A stretch of DNA of 64,000 nt from Lentzea waywayandensis (GCF_900115955.1 NZ_FOYL01000005.1:434001-498000); one strand, 5' to 3'. Counted from the first letter of the stretch, positions 20,062 to 29,784 are shown. Numbers and translations are program-made. Notes: generated by a model not told the origin, from the letters alone.

Positions 20062-21327
20062 ATGCGCACCGCACTCTCCGGTCTGACCACGCGCGGAAGA
20101 TGCTTGCTGGCCGCGGGGTTCGCCGCCGGGGTGTGCGCCGCCGTGCTGAACGAACGCGACCTGTTGCGGGTCGCCGCGTTCGTGATCGCGCTGCCCCTGC
20201 TGGCCGCGTGGCTCGCGACGAGGGCTCGGGTGGGGTTGCACGCCGCCCGGTTCCTCGCCCCGAGCCGGGTGCCGGTGGGTGCGGCGTCCGAGGTGAAGCT
20301 CGACCTGCGCAGCACCGGCAGGCTGCCCACGGGCGGCCTGATGCTGGAGGACACCGTTCCGTACGCCCTGGGCGCGCGGCCGCGGTTCCTGGTGGAGCGG
20401 TTGCCCCGCAACACGCCGACGACGTTGCGCTACCCGCTCAAGCCGGTGATGCGCGGCGTCCAGCAGGTCGGCCCGCTGATGGCGCGGATCACCGACCCGT
20501 TCGGCCTGGCCGAGTTCGACCGCGAGCTCGCGGGCCGGTCGCGGCTGGTCGTGGTGCCGCGGGTGGTGCGGCTGTCGGGTCTGCCCGGCGGTTCCGGCAT
20601 GGGCGCGGGCGACGACGGCTCGGTGCGGCTGCGCGCCGGTCAGGGCGAGGACGACGCGGTCGTGCGGCCGTACCGGCAGGGCGACGACCTGAGGAAGGTC
20701 CACTGGCGGTCCACGGCCCGGCGCGACGAGCTGATGGTGCGCGTCGAGGAACGTCCGTGGCGCGGTGGCACGACAGTCCTGCTCGACCACCGGGTGCACG
20801 CGCACCGCGGTAGCGGACCCACGGCGTCACTGGAGTGGGCCATCTCGTTCGCGGCGTCGATCTGCCTGCACCTGCACCACTTCGGCCACCAGGTGCGCCT
20901 GGTCTCCGAGGACGGGCGGGTGCTCGCGGGCGGGTCGTCCGACGGCGGGCACAGCGACCACGTGGTGCTGGACTCGCTCGCGGCGTTGCAGGGCTCGCAC
21001 CGCCGTGAGCTCACCGGCGGGACGGACCCCGGCGCCGGCCAGGAGGTCATCGCGGTGCTCGGCGGCCTCACGCCGGCGTCGGCTGAGGAACTGATCCGGT
21101 ACCGGCCGCGCGGCATGCGCAGCATGGCCGTGCTGCTGGACGTGAACGCGTGGGCGGGTGGCACGGACGCGCCCGCCCCCGAACCCGAGGACGCCCGGCG
21201 GTTGCTGACCGGCGCGGGCTGGGGCGTGGCGATCGCGAAGCCGTCCGCGTCGATGCAGCAGGTGTGGCAGGCGTTGTGCGCCTCGGCGGGTAACCGGGGT
21301 CCGTCGGTGCGCTCGGAGGTGGGCTGA
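20062..21327 (+). CDS. DUF58 domain protein
   Basis: 421 residues. Two N-terminal membrane helices (about 12-50) are followed by a beta-sandwich region and the DUF58 core with VRPYRQGDDLRKVHWRSTARRDELMVRVEE (about 203-232), the family signature, and a VWA-like C-terminal half. DUF58 proteins accompany MoxR ATPases; the exact role is not established. Only 2 bp separate it from moxR and 1 bp from the next gene, so the three are co-transcribed. Confidence 0.9.
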   Translation: MRTALSGLTTRGRCLLAAGFAAGVCAAVLNERDLLRVAAFVIALPLLAAWLATRARVGLHAARFLAPSRVPVGAASEVKLDLRSTGRLPTGGLMLEDTVPYALGARPRFLVERLPRNTPTTLRYPLKPVMRGVQQVGPLMARITDPFGLAEFDRELAGRSRLVVVPRVVRLSGLPGGSGMGAGDDGSVRLRAGQGEDDAVVRPYRQGDDLRKVHWRSTARRDELMVRVEERPWRGGTTVLLDHRVHAHRGSGPTASLEWAISFAASICLHLHHFGHQVRLVSEDGRVLAGGSSDGGHSDHVVLDSLAALQGSHRRELTGGTDPGAGQEVIAVLGGLTPASAEELIRYRPRGMRSMAVLLDVNAWAGGTDAPAPEPEDARRLLTGAGWGVAIAKPSASMQQVWQALCASAGNRGPSVRSEVG

Positions 21328-21328
21328 G

Positions 21329-23797
21329 ATGGGGACCCGTTCCGCTCCGGCGAGAGGGACAGAACCCGAGTGGTTCACCTCGGCGACGCCGTGGATCGCC
21401 GCGCTGGCGGTGCTCTGCGCGTCCACCGCGCTGTCCGGTGTGATCGAGGGCGACCTGTGGCTGGCGCGCATCGCCGTGGTGATCGTCGCGATCACCGTGA
21501 CCGGCGCGTTCCTGCGCGCGACCCGGCTGACCCCTCCACTGGTCGCGGTCGCCCAGGTGTTCGTGCTGTTGTGCCTGCTCACGGCGTTGCACACGCGGTC
21601 GGGCATCTTCCTGTTCATCCCCGGCCCCGAGGCGTTGGGCGAGCTCGGCGACGTACTCGCGGACTCCGTGGCGCAGGTGCAGACCGGGGTGCCGCCGGTG
21701 CACGCGTCACCGGCGATCCAGGCGCTCGTGGTGCTGGCGATCGGCCTGGTCGCGGTGCTGGTCGACACGCTGGCCGTGGCCGCGGCGGCTCCGGCGGCGT
21801 CCGGGCTGGTGCTGCTGTGCGTGTTCGCGGTGCCCGCGTCGCTGGCCGACGAGATGCTGCCGTTCTGGACGTTCATCCTGGGCGCGGCGGCGTTCGCGAT
21901 GCTGCTCGCGGTCGACGGCCAGCACCGGCACGAGGCGTGGCGCGGCCGGCTCGGTTCCGGGTCGGCGAGCGGGTCCGGTGGGTCCGCGACCTCGGTGGCG
22001 GCGATCGCGATGGTGATCGCGCTGGTCGTCGGCGCGGGCTTCACGCTCGTCGGCACGGTCGGCAGGCTGCCCGGCAGCGGGTCCGGTGGCGGCGGCAAGG
22101 GCGGCATCGGCCTGAGCGAGATGACGTCGCTGCGCGGCATGCTCAACCGCGGCAAGCCGACGGAGGTGTTCTTCGTGCGCGGCATGGGCGACCCGATGTA
22201 CATGCGGGCGTCCACGCTGGCCCAGTACGTGCCGAACAAGGGCTGGGAACGCGGCAGCCCTCCCGGCGGCCAGCCCGCGCGCGGTGAGCTTCCGCCGCAG
22301 CCGGGCGACCGCGGCGAGGGCAAGACCACCCGGATCAACATCGAGCCGCGCGGCTGGCGGAGTTTCTGGCTGCCGACCTACGGCGCCGTCCGCCGCATCG
22401 ACACGCCGGACGACGACTACCAGTTCGACGCGAAGAAGGGCGTCATCTACTCCCAGAGGGAGCGCGAACCGGAGTCCTACGAGATCGACACGGTGATGTC
22501 GACGCCGACGAAGCAGGCGCTGCGGCTGGCGCCGACCCAGGCGAACGCGGTCGATCGCGAGTACTACAAGTTCGACGGTGTCGAACCGGAGGTCGTGGAC
22601 CTCGCGAAGAAGCTCGTCGAGGGCGCCACCAACGACTTCGACAAGGCTGCCGCGCTGACTGCGTTCTTCAACAGCCCCACCACCGACTTCAAGTACCAGC
22701 TCGAGACCAAGGGCGACGTCACCACGGACGCGCTGAGCGACTTCGTGCTGCGGAGCAAGGTCGGCTACTGCGAGCAGTTCGCCTCCGCGATGGCCGTGAT
22801 GGCCCGCGTGGTGGGCCTGCCGTCGCGCGTCGCGATCGGTTTCACCGCCGGGGTGCTGTCCCCGGACAACTCGTACCGCACGATCGGCACCGACGACGCG
22901 CACGCGTGGGTCGAGATCTTCTTCCCGAACTACGGCTGGATGACCTTCGACCCGACCCCGGTCTCCGACGGCCGCGGCATCGTCCCGCCGTACCTGCGCG
23001 AGACCGCGCCGGGCGCGGAGGAGCAGCCGACCGCCGAGACGACGGCCCCCTCGGTGGCGCCGTCCGCGACCGGGTCGGCTCAGGCCTCCACCTCGCCTGA
23101 CGGCACCGACGGCGACCAGGGGCTGCCGCAGGCGGGCTCTGAAGGGCCTCAGCCGTGGCACCTGTGGGCGCTGGGCGTGGTGCTGGTGCTGGCGGCGTTG
23201 CTGTCGATCTTCCTGGTGCTGGCGCTGCTCGGCGTGATCAGCGCGGGCCTGATGGGCGTGTCGTGGGCGCGCAAGCTGCTGATACCGGCCGCGGCCGGGT
23301 TGTGGCTGATAGGCGTGGGGCTCGCGGCGGCGTTGCTCTCGTGGTGGCTCGCGGTGGTGCTTGTGATCGCCGGGCTCGTGTTCACGCCGTGGCTGGTGCG
23401 CGCCGTGCGACGGCGCAACCGCCTGCACGCGGTGACGGCACTCGGTCCAGGCGCCGCCACGGCGGCGTGGAGCGAGCTCATGGCGGAGTCGATCGACCGC
23501 GGCGCGGCGGTGCCGGCCGCCGAGACGATCAGGCTGGCCGCCCGCCGGTTGGCGCGCGAGCACAACCTGGACGACGCGGGCAAGGACGGGCTGCGGCTGG
23601 TGATCGGGGCGATCGAGCGGTCCTGGTACAGCCCGAACCCGGCCGCCGACCCGGCGTTGCCCGGCGCGCTGGCCGCGGTGCGACAGTCGTTGCGACAGAA
23701 CGCGCCGCTGTCGTTGCGGGCGAAGCTGTTCCCGAAGTCGGTGGTCAAGCCGACGCCCGCACCGGTGGCCGAGGCACCCGAGCCCGTCGGGGTGTAG
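21329..23797 (+). CDS. Membrane transglutaminase-like protein (TgpA type)
   Basis: 822 residues. Six or so N-terminal helices (about 15-235), an extracellular domain of about 400 residues, then further helices (about 605-690) and a cytoplasmic DUF4129-like tail. The papain-like core shows the triad Cys in KVGYCEQFASAMAVMARVVGLPSR (about 480), His in DDAHAWVEIFF (about 524) and Asp in MTFDPTP (about 540). Part of the MoxR-DUF58-TgpA module next to the division cluster; a role in cell-envelope protein or peptidoglycan processing is inference. Confidence 0.92.
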   Translation: MGTRSAPARGTEPEWFTSATPWIAALAVLCASTALSGVIEGDLWLARIAVVIVAITVTGAFLRATRLTPPLVAVAQVFVLLCLLTALHTRSGIFLFIPGPEALGELGDVLADSVAQVQTGVPPVHASPAIQALVVLAIGLVAVLVDTLAVAAAAPAASGLVLLCVFAVPASLADEMLPFWTFILGAAAFAMLLAVDGQHRHEAWRGRLGSGSASGSGGSATSVAAIAMVIALVVGAGFTLVGTVGRLPGSGSGGGGKGGIGLSEMTSLRGMLNRGKPTEVFFVRGMGDPMYMRASTLAQYVPNKGWERGSPPGGQPARGELPPQPGDRGEGKTTRINIEPRGWRSFWLPTYGAVRRIDTPDDDYQFDAKKGVIYSQREREPESYEIDTVMSTPTKQALRLAPTQANAVDREYYKFDGVEPEVVDLAKKLVEGATNDFDKAAALTAFFNSPTTDFKYQLETKGDVTTDALSDFVLRSKVGYCEQFASAMAVMARVVGLPSRVAIGFTAGVLSPDNSYRTIGTDDAHAWVEIFFPNYGWMTFDPTPVSDGRGIVPPYLRETAPGAEEQPTAETTAPSVAPSATGSAQASTSPDGTDGDQGLPQAGSEGPQPWHLWALGVVLVLAALLSIFLVLALLGVISAGLMGVSWARKLLIPAAAGLWLIGVGLAAALLSWWLAVVLVIAGLVFTPWLVRAVRRRNRLHAVTALGPGAATAAWSELMAESIDRGAAVPAAETIRLAARRLAREHNLDDAGKDGLRLVIGAIERSWYSPNPAADPALPGALAAVRQSLRQNAPLSLRAKLFPKSVVKPTPAPVAEAPEPVGV

Positions 23798-23810
23798 GTC
23801 CGTGGCACGA

Positions 23811-23846
23811 CGATGGGCCCGCTCCCTTCCGGGGGCGGGCCCATCG
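23811..23846. terminator. Bidirectional terminator between the transglutaminase and DUF3040 genes
   Basis: 16-bp stem pairing 23811-23826 with 23831-23846 (one G.T), loop TTCC, followed on the plus strand by CTTT. It separates two convergent genes. Confidence 0.85.
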
Positions 23847-23863
23847 CTTTGAGATCTGGTGGG

Positions 23864-24259
23864 TTACTGCTCTTCGTCGAAGCGACGGCGGAAGCGCTCT
23901 TCCATCCGTTCGGAGAACGAGCTGCGGCTGCGCGCGGGCTTGCCGTCCTCCTGCGCTCCCTCGGCGACCTGGTCACCGCGACGCAGTGTCGTCAGGGTGA
24001 TGAGCACACCGAAGAACATGAGCAGGAAGCCGAAGACGCTCACCACGGGGATGCTGGCGATCGCTAGCTGCGGGAGCATCACGCCGGTGATGAGCGCGGC
24101 CACGCCGACCACGAACAACACGATGCCCTGCACACGGCGTCGCTTGGACGGCCGCCGCAACTTGGCGCCCCGTACGGTAGATGCGAACTTCGGGTCCTCG
24201 GCGTAGAGCGCGCGCTCGATCTGGTCGAGCAGTCGCTGCTCGTGCTCGGAGAGTGGCAT
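23864..24259 (-). CDS. DUF3040 small membrane protein
   Basis: 131 residues from the ATG at 24257-24259 with GGAGGAGGAAC before it; a longer frame upstream is rejected for this reason. Starts MPLSEHEQRLLDQIERAL, the DUF3040 signature, followed by FASTVRG and two membrane helices (about 46-64 and 69-88), then a charged cytoplasmic tail. DUF3040 proteins are widespread in actinobacteria near mraZ; function unknown. Region 24260-24541 upstream holds its promoter and the PHO-like repeats. Confidence 0.92.
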   Translation of the reverse strand: MPLSEHEQRLLDQIERALYAEDPKFASTVRGAKLRRPSKRRRVQGIVLFVVGVAALITGVMLPQLAIASIPVVSVFGFLLMFFGVLITLTTLRRGDQVAEGAQEDGKPARSRSSFSERMEERFRRRFDEEQ

Positions 24260-24436
24260 CGTTCCTCCTCCGGCACAGCGGTCGCGGGCGCCGGGTGTTT
24301 TCGGTTTCCGCCGAACCCGGCGGACGACCCACCCTGGGGACGTCACCTTCCAGGATACGATCCGCGCGCCTCGGCGACTACCCAGTCGGCCTTCTCATAC
24401 GGTCTGTTCTGTCACCATCATCCTCCTGGGGCAGTG

Positions 24437-24501
24437 GTGAGGCCTTCGTGAGGCTCTCTCAAGCCCCTTGTGGCCTTCCGTTCACACCTCGTTCGGCCTC
24501 G
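24437..24501 (+). promoter_or_regulatory. PHO-box-like 11-bp repeats upstream of the phosphatase pair
   Basis: GTGAGGCCTTC (24437) is followed by GTGAGGCTCTC (24448), and further on GTTCACACCTC (24480) by GTTCGGCCTCG (24491), each pair at 11-bp spacing. Streptomycete PhoP sites are 11-bp direct repeats beginning GTTCAC. The fit is partial; the downstream phoD-type gene makes it plausible. Confidence 0.45.
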
Positions 24502-24541
24502 GGATCCGTCCGGGACAGCCCCGCTTGCTCGGATCAGTGCC

Positions 24542-25048
24542 ATGACCGAACTCATCGTCAACGGCGCCGCCGAGCAGGGCCTGACCGGCTGGCTCGTCGT
24601 CGCGGGCGCCCCTGTCGTGCTGCGGTACGACACGGGCCAGGGGTATCCGGGGCCCGGTGATCCCGGTCCGGCTCGGCGCGGCTCGTCGTTCTTCGGCGGC
24701 GGCGACACGCCACTGAGCACACTTCGACAGAGCGTGACATTGCCGCGGAAGCCGTCTCAGTTCGCCGTGTCGGCGTGGCTCGGCGGCTACGCCTCGCAGC
24801 AGGACGGTGCCCGGCTGTCGGTCGAGTTCCTCGACGCCGGCGGCACACCGCGCGGTCTCGTGGTCCTCGGACCGGTGACGGCGGAGGAGCGCTCCAGCCG
24901 CACCGGCCTGGTCGAGCGCTCCGTCCGGGGCACGGTGCCGCCGGGGAGCAGGACCGCGGTCGTGACGCTGCAGATGACCCGATCCGGTGGCGGTACGTCG
25001 AACGACGGCTATGCGGACAACATCTCGTTCACGGTGGAGGCCCGCTGA
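24542..25048 (+). CDS. Small beta-sandwich protein upstream of phoD
   Basis: 168 residues from the ATG at 24542; no signal peptide. Sequence such as ELIVNGAAEQGLTGWLVV at the start, FAVSAWLGGYASQQDGARLSVEFLDAGG in the middle and DGYADNISFTVEAR at the end resembles carbohydrate-binding or jelly-roll modules (N-G-x-x-E-x-G-L-x-G-W opening, D-x-I-S-F ending). TGATG overlap with the phosphatase suggests a functional pair. Its lack of a leader is odd if it acts with a Tat-exported enzyme; it may act inside or ride with the partner. Function unknown. Confidence 0.75.
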   Translation: MTELIVNGAAEQGLTGWLVVAGAPVVLRYDTGQGYPGPGDPGPARRGSSFFGGGDTPLSTLRQSVTLPRKPSQFAVSAWLGGYASQQDGARLSVEFLDAGGTPRGLVVLGPVTAEERSSRTGLVERSVRGTVPPGSRTAVVTLQMTRSGGGTSNDGYADNISFTVEAR

Positions 25049-26586
25049 TGCTGAACCGACGTGATCTTCTGCGTGCCGCGGCCGCCGCCGGCGCTCTCGG
25101 CACCGTGTGGCCGCTGTCGGCCGGTCTGTCCCCCGCGCAGGCGCACGCCGCCGCTCTCGATCTGGGTGCCTCGTGGGATCCCGCGCCGTTCACCCTGGGC
25201 GTCGGGTCCGGGGACCCGTTGCCGGACAGCGTGATCCTGTGGACGCGGCTCGCTCCCGAACCGCTGGCGTTCGAGCAGCCGTTGCCCGAGATCGTCGAGG
25301 TCGAGTGGTCGGTCGCGCTGGATCGCACGATGCGTTCGCGCGTCGCGTGCGGAACCGTGGCGGCGTCGAACCTGTTGGGACACAGCGTGCACGTGCCTGT
25401 GCACGGTCTCCGTCCCGGCCGCACCTACTACTACCAGTTCTCGGCGCTCGGCAAGCGTTCTCGCGTCGGCCGCACGCGCACGGCCCCGGTCGGCCCGGTG
25501 TCCCGTGTCCGGTTCGCGACGGCGAACTGCCAGGCGTTCCACGACGGCTTCTACGCGGCCCATCGCGGAATCGCGGCCGAGAACCTGGACTTCGTCGTCC
25601 ACCTGGGCGACTACATCTACGAACACGGCCAGGTCGGCGGCGCGCACGTGCGTGATCACGAGGGCCCGGCGGTGCTGTCCCTTGCGGACTACCGGCGCCG
25701 CCACGCCCTGTACAAGGGCGATCCGTCGTTGCGCGACGCCCACGCCGCCCATCCCTTCTTCCTGACCTGGGACGACCACGAGGTCGTCAACGACTACAGC
25801 GGCACCGAGGGCTCCGCGCCGTTCGTGAAGCGCCGTGCCGCCGCCTACCAGGCCTGGTACGAGCACCTGCCGATCCGTGCTGGGAGCGCTCTCGAACCGC
25901 AGATCTATCGTCACCGCCAGTGGGGCTCGCTGGTCGACCTGACGGTGCTGGACCTGCGGCAGTACCGGTCCGCGCAGAACCTCGCCGGTGGCACGATCCT
26001 GGGCACCGAGCAGAAGAAGTGGCTGCTGGACGGCATTTCGGGCGCCCGCGAGGCGTGGCAGGTGTGGATCAACTCGATCATGCTGTCGCAGCTGGCCCGC
26101 ACCGGCGGCGGCTACTACTTCACCGACCAGTGGGACGGGTTCCTGGCCGAACGCCGTGAGGTGCTCGGCCACGTCGCCGCGGAGGGCCTGAAGGACCTCG
26201 TCGTGCTGACCGGCGACTGGCACTCGGCGTTCGTGGACGACATCCGGCCGGACTTCGACGACCTCTCGTCGCCGGTGATCGGGACGGAGTTCACCGCGCA
26301 CTCGGTCACGTCCGGCGCCTACTCGCCGGAGTGGAACGCGGTGAACGGCCCGGTGATGGGGGCGGCGAACCCGCACCTGAAGTACTTCGAGGGCAACAGG
26401 TACGGCTATGACGTGTACGAGGTGACGCCGCAGCGGTTCACCACGCACATGAAGGTGATCGGGGATCGGCGGGACGCGTCGTCGCCGGTGTCGACCCTGA
26501 CCACGTTCCACGTCGATCGGGGGAAGGCCGGGAGCTACGAGGACCCGGCGACCATCGGCTCGCCCGCGCAGTACCGGCGTCCGTGA
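25048..26586 (+). CDS. phoD: PhoD-type alkaline phosphatase / phosphodiesterase, Tat-exported
   Basis: 512 residues. A Tat signal MLNRRDLLRAAAAAGALG leads to a fibronectin-like N-terminal domain (about 40-145) and the PhoD metallophosphatase domain: FATANCQ (the metal-ligand Cys), HLGDYIYE, TWDDHEVVNDYSG, and LTGDWHSAF (about 385-395). PhoD enzymes bind Fe3+/Ca2+ and release phosphate from mono- and diesters outside the cell. Induction by phosphate limitation is likely given the 11-bp repeats upstream. Ends before a strong terminator. Confidence 0.93.
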   Translation: MLNRRDLLRAAAAAGALGTVWPLSAGLSPAQAHAAALDLGASWDPAPFTLGVGSGDPLPDSVILWTRLAPEPLAFEQPLPEIVEVEWSVALDRTMRSRVACGTVAASNLLGHSVHVPVHGLRPGRTYYYQFSALGKRSRVGRTRTAPVGPVSRVRFATANCQAFHDGFYAAHRGIAAENLDFVVHLGDYIYEHGQVGGAHVRDHEGPAVLSLADYRRRHALYKGDPSLRDAHAAHPFFLTWDDHEVVNDYSGTEGSAPFVKRRAAAYQAWYEHLPIRAGSALEPQIYRHRQWGSLVDLTVLDLRQYRSAQNLAGGTILGTEQKKWLLDGISGAREAWQVWINSIMLSQLARTGGGYYFTDQWDGFLAERREVLGHVAAEGLKDLVVLTGDWHSAFVDDIRPDFDDLSSPVIGTEFTAHSVTSGAYSPEWNAVNGPVMGAANPHLKYFEGNRYGYDVYEVTPQRFTTHMKVIGDRRDASSPVSTLTTFHVDRGKAGSYEDPATIGSPAQYRRP

Positions 26587-26589
26587 CGA

Positions 26590-26622
26590 ACGTGTGGGCG
26601 GGGTTTCGCCCCGCCCACACGT
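26590..26622. terminator. Bidirectional terminator between phoD and the subtilase
   Basis: Perfect 14-bp stem, ACGTGTGGGCGGGG with CCCCGCCCACACGT, loop TTTCG; lies 3 bp after the phoD stop and 6 bp after the stop of the convergent protease gene. Confidence 0.85.
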
Positions 26623-26628
26623 CCTCGG

Positions 26629-29600
26629 TCAGCTTGCGATCTTGTAGGCGCGGATGATCGTCACCTCGCCGGTGTTGCCCGCCGCGTCCGTCGTCTTGGC
26701 GCGCAGCGAGGCGAACTTGGCGTCCTTCGGGTGGTGCACGATCGCCCTGTCGCCGGCGACCTGCACCTGCTTCCAGGTCGCGCCGTCGTCGTACGACACC
26801 TCGACGGTGACGCGCTTGACCTTCGGCGTTTTCTGCGCCTGCTCGACCTTCAACGGGACGAGCAGCACACGGCCGTGCGCGGTGTCCTTGTCGTCGAGCT
26901 TCGGCAGGAAGCGGACCACCGTGAGCGGGAGGTGCGTGACGTCGGTGGTGTGCTTGGCCTTGAAGGTCCAGGCGCCGCTCACCTTCTTCGACAGCTCCGC
27001 GTCGCGGCTGTGCTCCATCTCGGCCCGGTAGCTGCCTTCCGCCGCCGGGACGTCGAAGATCGCGGTAGGACGGGCCGACTCGCCGAGTTTGGTGCCGTTG
27101 TGGAACAACGAGGTCTTCGCCGTTCCACCGTTGACCCTGCCCGCGCCACCGTTGCCGTCGGTGAAGAGCGGCACGCTGACAGCGATCTGGTCCTCGAGCC
27201 TCGCGAGGCCGAAGCGGGGCGCCGACGGGACGGACGGGCCGAGGATCGCGGCGCCGAACGTCTGCGAGTACTTCTTGCCGCCCTTGAAGGAACGCGTGGG
27301 CGTCTCGGTCGTGTACTCGTAGTTGTTGTCCGGGCCGACCCGGTCGTAGATCCAGTTCCACTTGCCGGTCACGGTCGAGACGAGGTCGATCGCGCGGCCG
27401 CCTTCCGGCACCCGCGTGAACCAGCCGAAGCCGCCGCTGCCGTCGACCGGGTTCGGCATGACGGCGATGCCGTGCTGGCGGCCCTCACCGGCGTTGCGGA
27501 AGGTCGTCGTCATCTCGGCGAGTTCGTTCGCCTTGGCGGTGCGCTCGTAGCCGGTCGGCATGCTGTTCTCGGTGTACATCAGGCGATAGCTGACCGGGGT
27601 CTTCTCGTCGCGTGGTGTGCCCTGGAACTGCTCGGCGATCGTCGTGGAGAAGCCCGGCGCCGCCGGCCCGATCTGAGCCGTGGACACCTGGCCCGCCAGT
27701 CCGTCGAAGAACGCCCAGCCGTGGCCGAAGGTCCTACCGGCGACCTGGGTCGAGTAGCCGATCGTGCCGATCATGCCCTTGGCCGCGGCGTCGGGGGTCT
27801 TGAGCGCGACCGGCTTGGCGTTGCGCGCGTCGATCGTGATCGACCCCTTGCCGGTCACCTGGAACTTCGGCTGCACCTGGAACGCGACCTTGAAGTCCGG
27901 GGTGACGACGGAGCTGTCCACGAGGTACTCGCCCTTGGGCAGGCGGACGTTCTTGGCCAGTCCCGGGTAGAACTTGCCGGTCTTGGTGTTGACGAAGACC
28001 GTGCTGTGGGTCTCCGCCGGGTTGCCGTCGCCGCCGAGCACCGTGACACCGGTGTCGTAGCTCTCGACCTCGCGGTTGACGCTGACGAGCGTGCGCAGGC
28101 CGTTCGACGCGACGATCGCGCCGCTGTAGGCACCGTCCGGCGCGTTCGCCTTGGTGTCAGCCGTGATCGTGGCCTTGGCCTCGCCACCGGCGGGGATCGT
28201 GATCTTCGCAGGAGACACGGCGAACAGACCGGCGGGCGAGGGCTTGCCGTCCGGTCCCTTGACGTCCACGCTCAGGTCGAGCGTGACGGGTTCCTTGCCG
28301 GGGTTGCGGTAGGTGACCTCGCGGACGACCTTCTGGTCGTCGTCGTGCGGCCACTGCTGCACGCCGAAGTTGATGTTCGCCGGTTCAGCGATCACCTGCT
28401 GTGCCAGCATCTTCGGCACGTCCACGCGACCGGTGCCCTGGTCGAACGCCGTCAGCGACGGGTTCGCCTTGGCCGACGCCATGACGGTCGCCTTGAGCCG
28501 CGCGCCGGTCCAGTCCGGGTGCTGCTGCTTGAGCAGCGCGACGACACCCGCGACGTGCGGCGTCGCCATCGACGTGCCGGACATCGAGACGTGGCCCTGC
28601 GTACCGGCCTCAGCCGCCACGATGTCGACGCCGGGCGCGGTGACGTCCGGCTTCACCGCACCGTCCGCGGCGGGCCCACGACTGGAGAACGGCGCGATGC
28701 CGTCGTTGCGGTCCACCGCACCAACGGTCAGCGCGGACTCGGCGCTACCGGGCGAGCCGATCGTCTCCGGGCTCCCGGAGTTGCCCGCCGCGATGACGAA
28801 CAGCGCGCCGGTCTCCTGGGAGATCCGGTTGACGGCCTCCTCGATCGGGTCGATCTCCGGGGTGTCACCTCCGCCCAGGCTCATGTTGATGACGCTCGCG
28901 CCCTGCTCGGCCGCCCACTGCATGCCGCCGAGGATCGCCGACTCACTGCAACCACCGGGCTGGCAGACCTTGCCGTCGAGGATCTCGGCGTCCGGCGCGA
29001 CACCGCGGTACTGCTCGCCCTTGCTGGCGATGGTCGACGCGACGTGCGTGCCGTGCCCGACCTCGTCGGTGTTGTCCGGCGACTCGGTGAAGTTCTTCTC
29101 GGCGATCTGCTTGCCCTGCAGATCCGGGTGCTTCTCGTCGACGCCCGTGTCGAGCACCGCGACCTTCACGCCCTTGCCCGTGACACCCGCCTGCCAGGCC
29201 GCCGGAGCACCGATCTGCTTGGTGCTGCGGTCGAGCGACACCTTGCGGACGCCGTCCAGCCACACCTTCTCGACCGCGCCACCGCGCAGCGACTCCCAGG
29301 CGCTGCCCGACTTCTCGACCGTGCCGGTCACCAGACCGTTGACCGATCCCTTGGCCGCCAACGCCGTGACGCCCGATCGCGCGCCCGCCGCCGGCCGCAC
29401 GATCACAGGGACGGTGGTGCGACGCGAGTCGTCGTAGCCGAACTCGGCCAACGACGTCACGTCGAACAACCTCGGGTCGAGCTTTCCGCTGTCCACCAAG
29501 GCGATCGCGTCCGCGGGCACCACGTGCTGATGCCCGTCCCGCGTGAAGGTGCGCACCGGGAGCCTGCCCCGGCCCGGACCCGGCACGAACCGCACGACCC

Positions 29601-29784
29601 GGTTTCCCGCCAGCTCCACCCGGTCACCGGTGATCAGCGTGACGCTCTGGTCGCCCTGCCCCGATGACTGCTCGCCCGCGTGCGCGACGGCCGCCGTCCC
29701 CACGATCGTTCCCGTGGTGACGAGGCCTGCCGACAACGCGAGCGCGGTGATCCCCCGACGGGCACCTCGCTGTCCTGCTCTCAC
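26629..29784 (-). CDS. Large secreted subtilisin-family serine protease
   Basis: 1051 residues, GTG start with GGAGG upstream. Signal peptide (ITALALSAGLVTTGTIVGTAAVAHA, about 12-36), a propeptide of about 150 residues, then the S8 domain with catalytic Asp in AVLDTGVDEKHPDL (about 211), His in VGHGTHVAS (about 245) and Ser in GTSMATPHVAG (about 404). The remaining 600 residues are beta-rich extracellular domains (DUF11/Fn3-like) without a membrane anchor or sortase signal, so the enzyme is probably released. Single gene, ended by the shared terminator. Upstream 29785-30052 carries promoters for it and the divergent M48 gene, with no further ORF. Confidence 0.95.
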   Translation of the reverse strand: MRAGQRGARRGITALALSAGLVTTGTIVGTAAVAHAGEQSSGQGDQSVTLITGDRVELAGNRVVRFVPGPGRGRLPVRTFTRDGHQHVVPADAIALVDSGKLDPRLFDVTSLAEFGYDDSRRTTVPVIVRPAAGARSGVTALAAKGSVNGLVTGTVEKSGSAWESLRGGAVEKVWLDGVRKVSLDRSTKQIGAPAAWQAGVTGKGVKVAVLDTGVDEKHPDLQGKQIAEKNFTESPDNTDEVGHGTHVASTIASKGEQYRGVAPDAEILDGKVCQPGGCSESAILGGMQWAAEQGASVINMSLGGGDTPEIDPIEEAVNRISQETGALFVIAAGNSGSPETIGSPGSAESALTVGAVDRNDGIAPFSSRGPAADGAVKPDVTAPGVDIVAAEAGTQGHVSMSGTSMATPHVAGVVALLKQQHPDWTGARLKATVMASAKANPSLTAFDQGTGRVDVPKMLAQQVIAEPANINFGVQQWPHDDDQKVVREVTYRNPGKEPVTLDLSVDVKGPDGKPSPAGLFAVSPAKITIPAGGEAKATITADTKANAPDGAYSGAIVASNGLRTLVSVNREVESYDTGVTVLGGDGNPAETHSTVFVNTKTGKFYPGLAKNVRLPKGEYLVDSSVVTPDFKVAFQVQPKFQVTGKGSITIDARNAKPVALKTPDAAAKGMIGTIGYSTQVAGRTFGHGWAFFDGLAGQVSTAQIGPAAPGFSTTIAEQFQGTPRDEKTPVSYRLMYTENSMPTGYERTAKANELAEMTTTFRNAGEGRQHGIAVMPNPVDGSGGFGWFTRVPEGGRAIDLVSTVTGKWNWIYDRVGPDNNYEYTTETPTRSFKGGKKYSQTFGAAILGPSVPSAPRFGLARLEDQIAVSVPLFTDGNGGAGRVNGGTAKTSLFHNGTKLGESARPTAIFDVPAAEGSYRAEMEHSRDAELSKKVSGAWTFKAKHTTDVTHLPLTVVRFLPKLDDKDTAHGRVLLVPLKVEQAQKTPKVKRVTVEVSYDDGATWKQVQVAGDRAIVHHPKDAKFASLRAKTTDAAGNTGEVTIIRAYKIAS

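Noticed and set aside
26731..29667. 978-codon plus-strand frame opposite the subtilase
   Set aside because: Composition (Arg, Val, Asp, His) is typical of a shadow of a GC-rich gene; the opposite strand has signal peptide and complete catalytic triad.
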